In this document: positions 61,051 to 64,000 of the stretch, in pieces
Layout: each line of letters opens with the position of its first letter
Numbering within the stretch: position 1 is the first letter of the stretch
The notes under the pieces: generated by a model
Seen by the model: only the letters and a program-made list of their open reading frames with translations
The model's database searches: none
What the model was told of the DNA's origin: nothing
From: an uncultured Pseudoteredinibacter sp.
GTDB taxonomy: Bacteria > Pseudomonadota > Gammaproteobacteria > Pseudomonadales > Cellvibrionaceae
Length of the DNA stretch: 64,000 bases
Assembly: GCF_947502065.1 (NCBI RefSeq)
Contig: NZ_CANMYE010000007.1
Location: 1 to 64,000, forward strand
Direction: 5' to 3'
Made by a program: the position numbers and the translations under genes

Positions 61051-62286
61051 GTGAGTAATAGCATTCGCCTGAGTGAAAGAATAAGCAGTATTGATACGAT
61101 TCGCGGTTTTGCCTTGCTGGGTCTTTTGACAATGAACCTAGTGGGCATGTCGATGCCAATGGCTGCTTATTTAAGCCCCTTGGCCTTTCGGGCCGATGAG
61201 CCGCTCAATGATGTTATCTTTTCGGTGTTTTTTATTTTTGCGGACCAAAAATTTATGGGGATGTTCTCGCTATTATTTGGCGCGAGCATTTTATTATTGA
61301 TTGAAAGGTTGCAGGCGAAGGGCGAAAAAACACTGGGCTTGCATTATCGCCGCAACTTTATTTTGTTGTTGATTGGCTTGCTACATGCTGCATTTTTGTG
61401 GGAAGGCGATGTGCTCATGATTTATGGCTTTTGTGCTTTATTTCTGTACCCACTGAACAAAAGCTCTCCTTGGGTGCTAGCCACAATAGCTTTTGTTCTA
61501 TTGGCTGCAGCGAGCTATAGTGCAGGGGGTTTAAACGAAAAAATGGCGAGCATGGATGCGGAATCACTGGCCAATATAAAAGCATATCTTCGTCCTACGG
61601 CTGAGACTCTTGCAGCTATAAAACAGAATTACTCGGGTAGTTTTCAGGAAGTTTCAGATTATCGCTTAGGCTTAGAGGAAGAGGGCGATAGTGGCACAAT
61701 AGAAATTGATTTGATCCTTTTGCTCTCTAGCTTTTATCGAGCACTTGGCATGATGTGCCTTGGGATGGCGCTTTATAAATGGCAGTATTTGCAAGGAAAA
61801 TTGGCGCTGGCTACGTATAAAAAAGTATCTATAACCGGGCTGTCTATTGGTTTGCCTTTGGCCGTAACGGCTTGGTACTTGGGGCAATCAACGTCATGGA
61901 GTGTGGAAAGTTACTTTGCCTATTGGGGAATAATGCCGCTCAATATTTTAGCTTCGCTAGCGTTAGTGCTGACTTATGTTTCCGCAATTATCTTGTTGTG
62001 TCGTTATCAGTGGGCTTTACCTTTTCAAAAGAGGGTTCAGGCACTGGGTCAAACCGCTTTAAGCAATTACTTACTGCAGTCTTTAATTGGGACCACAATT
62101 ATGTATGGTTATGGTTTCGGCATGTGGGGTGAGCTCGCTCGTTGGCAGTTGGTATTACTGATGTTTGCGATCTGGTCGCTACAACTTTACTTGACGCCGC
62201 TATGGTTACGTTACTTCCGCCAAGGCCCAGTGGAATATATTTGGCGATGTTTAAGTTATTTATCTATTCCAGCTATACGTCGATAG
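61051..62286 (+). CDS. DUF418 (YeiB-family) membrane protein
   Basis: 411 aa with about nine hydrophobic segments. Starts R(I/L)SSIDTIRGFALLGLLTMNLVGMSMP, the YeiB/DUF418 signature. It also has FSLLFGASILLL, LLIGLLHAAFLWEGDVLMIYG and the C-terminal LSNYLLQSLIGTTIMYGYG ... WLRYFRQGPVEYIWRCLSY. GTG start with AAGGA upstream. The family is related to acyltransferase-3 proteins and is of unknown role, possibly exporting or acylating a small molecule. Same direction as the SDR gene and probably co-transcribed. Confidence 0.9.
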   Translation: MSNSIRLSERISSIDTIRGFALLGLLTMNLVGMSMPMAAYLSPLAFRADEPLNDVIFSVFFIFADQKFMGMFSLLFGASILLLIERLQAKGEKTLGLHYRRNFILLLIGLLHAAFLWEGDVLMIYGFCALFLYPLNKSSPWVLATIAFVLLAAASYSAGGLNEKMASMDAESLANIKAYLRPTAETLAAIKQNYSGSFQEVSDYRLGLEEEGDSGTIEIDLILLLSSFYRALGMMCLGMALYKWQYLQGKLALATYKKVSITGLSIGLPLAVTAWYLGQSTSWSVESYFAYWGIMPLNILASLALVLTYVSAIILLCRYQWALPFQKRVQALGQTALSNYLLQSLIGTTIMYGYGFGMWGELARWQLVLLMFAIWSLQLYLTPLWLRYFRQGPVEYIWRCLSYLSIPAIRR

Positions 62287-62378
62287 CTGATGCTTCAAGC
62301 TTGGCTGGTTCATTGTTCCAGCCAAGCTTGTATCGTTACCAAGATTGAAATTTGACTCGCTTGCTAGTTAATAACTAC

Positions 62379-63212
62379 TTAGTTAATAACGACGCGATGC
62401 AAAATTCTTTCATGCCCTTCATAGCCACCATTGGCTTTGTGCAATACAGATCGGTTGTCCCACATAACTAACATACCGGCTTCCCACTCATGGCTGTACT
62501 GAAACTCCGCTCGAGTTTGCCAGTTATACAAATCCTCCATGAGTTTCTGCTCTTCTTCTGGGCTAGTATCTTCGATTCCTACAATGTAGCCAAAGATAGT
62601 ACCGAACACCCCTTCTTTACCGCTTTCTGGATGCTTACGAATTATGGGGTGAGTTTCCACATCATAGGCATCTTCGGAATAGAGGATCTTCATTCCGCGC
62701 TTGGCATCTTTTTCTCGTTCACCATATAAACCATCTGGAGCATAAGCCAACTTGGCGGAATGCTGAGCGATTTTACCTTCCAAGCGCACGCGCAAATCAG
62801 CTGGCATATCATCCAGCACCTTATGTAGGTTAATAAAATCCGTATTGCCACCAACCGGTGGAATTTTCAAACCGTACAAAATAGTGCCCGCTGGGGGCTC
62901 GGCTCGAAAACTCCAATCGCTGTGCCAGGCATCTGCAAAAATGGGTGTTGTCTCATCGGCCGCCCTGCGCAGCTCCGCAACGTATTTACGGCCTTCAATT
63001 GGAGGGAAATAAGGGTCACCCGCAAAGCTACCAAAATATTGGCTAAAGCGTTCTAAATCGTCATCGCTTAGTTCTTGTTTGGGAAATACTAAGACATGAT
63101 GATCCAACCAAGCGGCCCTCAGTTGCTCGACTTGTTCTTGGCTCAATTCCTGGCTGAGATCCACCCCTTCCACGCTAGCACCGCAAGCGCCATTGGATTT
63201 AGTTATCTTCAT
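62379..63212 (-). CDS. TauD/TfdA-family 2-oxoglutarate dioxygenase
   Basis: 277 aa Fe(II)/2OG dioxygenase. The iron site H97-x-D99 is in DAWHSDWSFRAEPP, the distal His is H258 in RSVLHKANGG, and the 2OG-binding Arg is R269. GNTDFINL and the C-terminal HRVVIN agree with TauD/TfdA. GGAAACAAGC precedes the ATG. Its substrate could be taurine, another sulfonate, an alkyl sulfate or an aromatic acid; no matching transport genes are in the window. Divergent from the AraC-type regulator, its likely controller. Confidence 0.88.
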   Translation of the reverse strand: MKITKSNGACGASVEGVDLSQELSQEQVEQLRAAWLDHHVLVFPKQELSDDDLERFSQYFGSFAGDPYFPPIEGRKYVAELRRAADETTPIFADAWHSDWSFRAEPPAGTILYGLKIPPVGGNTDFINLHKVLDDMPADLRVRLEGKIAQHSAKLAYAPDGLYGEREKDAKRGMKILYSEDAYDVETHPIIRKHPESGKEGVFGTIFGYIVGIEDTSPEEEQKLMEDLYNWQTRAEFQYSHEWEAGMLVMWDNRSVLHKANGGYEGHERILHRVVIN

Positions 63213-63355
63213 GCTTGTTTCCGTTTATTGTTATTAAGTGGACTCTATTGTTACGAATAACTTTCGATATGCCATTGACAGCTGATGTACAAAGTTGACA
63301 CTTTGCGACTAAACTATAGGCGCATTTAGTAAATTTGTGGCTTAAGGTTAAATCA

Positions 63356-64000
63356 GTGCGACATTCCCATATCAACAGTTTATGGATTAAAGGCATATTG
63401 GAGAGCTTCGAGCAACTTGGCTTGCCTATGGAACAGCTGCTCGATGGCTTATACCCAGAGAGCCGGCGACCTCAAGAGCAGTTGGGGGCTTTGGAATTAG
63501 GAGCCGCTCGCACCCTTTGGCACCGGGCTGAAAAACTTTCAGCTAAGCAGTGCTTGGGCGTACATATCGGAATGTTGCAAAACCTTAGGGCTAGCGGTGT
63601 GCTAATGCCGATTTGCCTGCATAGCCCTACCCCATTAAAAGCATTTGAGCATATCGCGAAATTTCAGGGTTTAATTAGTGATAACGGTGTTTATAGAATA
63701 AGAACGGATGCCCAGGCAGGCTTAATATACTGCGATTACATTCCTAGTGCTCATAGTACTTCTTCAAATAGGCAGCAGCTTCTCTCAATCCTCACCGGTA
63801 CGATAATGTTGCTAAGGGCTATCAGCCCAGAAGATCCGCTTGTGGCTATCAAAGTGCAAAAGGATCTGGCTTTAGAGGAAATAGCTGAGTTGTTGAAGCT
63901 CAGCGTGCAACCAGCTGGAGAGTACTCCTGTCTCATCTTAAGCTCGGAAAAAATGAATCGAGCCATTGAAGGGAGAGACGAACACCTCTATGAAATCAAC
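63356..64000 (+). CDS. AraC-family transcriptional regulator, N-terminal part
   Basis: 215 codons, open to the right edge. Starts at GTG 63356 with AAGG 8 bases upstream: VRHSHINSLWIKGILESFEQLGLPMEQLL-type beginning. LRASGVLMPICLHSPTPLKAFEHIAKFQGLISDNGVYRI follows, which is the 'arabinose-binding-like' N-terminal domain of OruR/GbdR-type AraC regulators. The DNA-binding AraC HTH would lie beyond the window. The 143-bp gap to the divergent dioxygenase gene should contain both promoters. Confidence 0.8.
   Translation, partial: MRHSHINSLWIKGILESFEQLGLPMEQLLDGLYPESRRPQEQLGALELGAARTLWHRAEKLSAKQCLGVHIGMLQNLRASGVLMPICLHSPTPLKAFEHIAKFQGLISDNGVYRIRTDAQAGLIYCDYIPSAHSTSSNRQQLLSILTGTIMLLRAISPEDPLVAIKVQKDLALEEIAELLKLSVQPAGEYSCLILSSEKMNRAIEGRDEHLYEIN

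Noticed and set aside
1..64000. CRISPR arrays, tRNA or rRNA genes, IS elements, prophage, restriction or toxin-antitoxin systems
   Set aside because: Looked for by eye on both strands; no regular spaced repeats, cloverleaf-like sequences, transposases or integrases were found.

Overview
The window looks like the chromosome of a moderate-GC, probably marine or aquatic gammaproteobacterium of the Pseudomonadales/Cellvibrionales side of the class. The reasons are HexR, UbiC/UbiA beside PhoB/PhoR, a PstSCAB-PhoU operon of the long-PstC/PstA type, OxyR-RecG, and the scattered order pst-phoU / phoRB-ubiAC-HU / recG-oxyR, which resembles the Pseudomonas aeruginosa neighbourhood as I remember it. No plasmid, phage, IS, CRISPR, rRNA or tRNA was seen. 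All 64 kb read as ordinary chromosome plus several accessory insertions.

Left end (1-5918, minus strand): a two-partner secretion locus, with a TpsB outer-membrane transporter followed by the first ~1390 codons of a large TpsA exoprotein that runs off the left edge. It has an ESPR signal peptide, a TPS domain, GLUG-type repeats and YDG-type repeats. Next come a HexR-type regulator, an M28 peptidase, a 2OG-Fe(II) oxygenase, RDD and ICMT-like membrane proteins and UvrD (6-12.7 kb). These are followed by small envelope or unknown proteins (DUF937-like, BON-LysM, HerA-like ATPase, DUF4332).

16.8-21.3 kb: a TRAP transporter split by a LuxR-type solo regulator (dctP, luxR-like, dctQ, dctM). The 415-bp gap before dctQ carries a CT-N12-AG dyad, repeated CGTCACAA elements and a perfect TATAAT. 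A YciA thioesterase and a secreted esterase with an extra C-terminal domain follow.

23.2-31.5 kb: pstS-pstC-pstA-pstB-phoU behind a Pho box, then a GAF-PAS-GGDEF-EAL protein. The matching phoB-phoR pair lies on the minus strand at 39.8-41.9 kb with its own weaker Pho-box-like site, followed upstream by ubiA-ubiC and a divergent HU gene. Between them are housekeeping and unknown genes: DUF2891, an M48-TPR lipoprotein, DUF4265-like, YaaA, a DUF938 methyltransferase, an Fe-alcohol dehydrogenase and a DUF482 acyltransferase.

46.0-55.5 kb: the most unusual region. An FHA plus winged-helix protein is followed by three tandem paralogous transmembrane Ser/Thr kinases (863, 843 and 842 aa). Each has a cytoplasmic kinase domain, one membrane helix and a predicted periplasmic TPR domain with two exactly conserved cysteine pairs (Cx4C and Cx16C). 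The third has a perfect TGTGA-N6-TCACA site just before its start. An unrecognised 159-aa gene converges on it. I infer an envelope-sensing phosphorylation cascade with a DNA-binding FHA output.

55.6-64.0 kb: a YbaK-HDOD fusion, RecG, OxyR (Cys199/Cys208 conserved), a YeeZ-like SDR, DUF418, a TauD-family dioxygenase, and the start of a divergent AraC-type regulator cut by the right edge.
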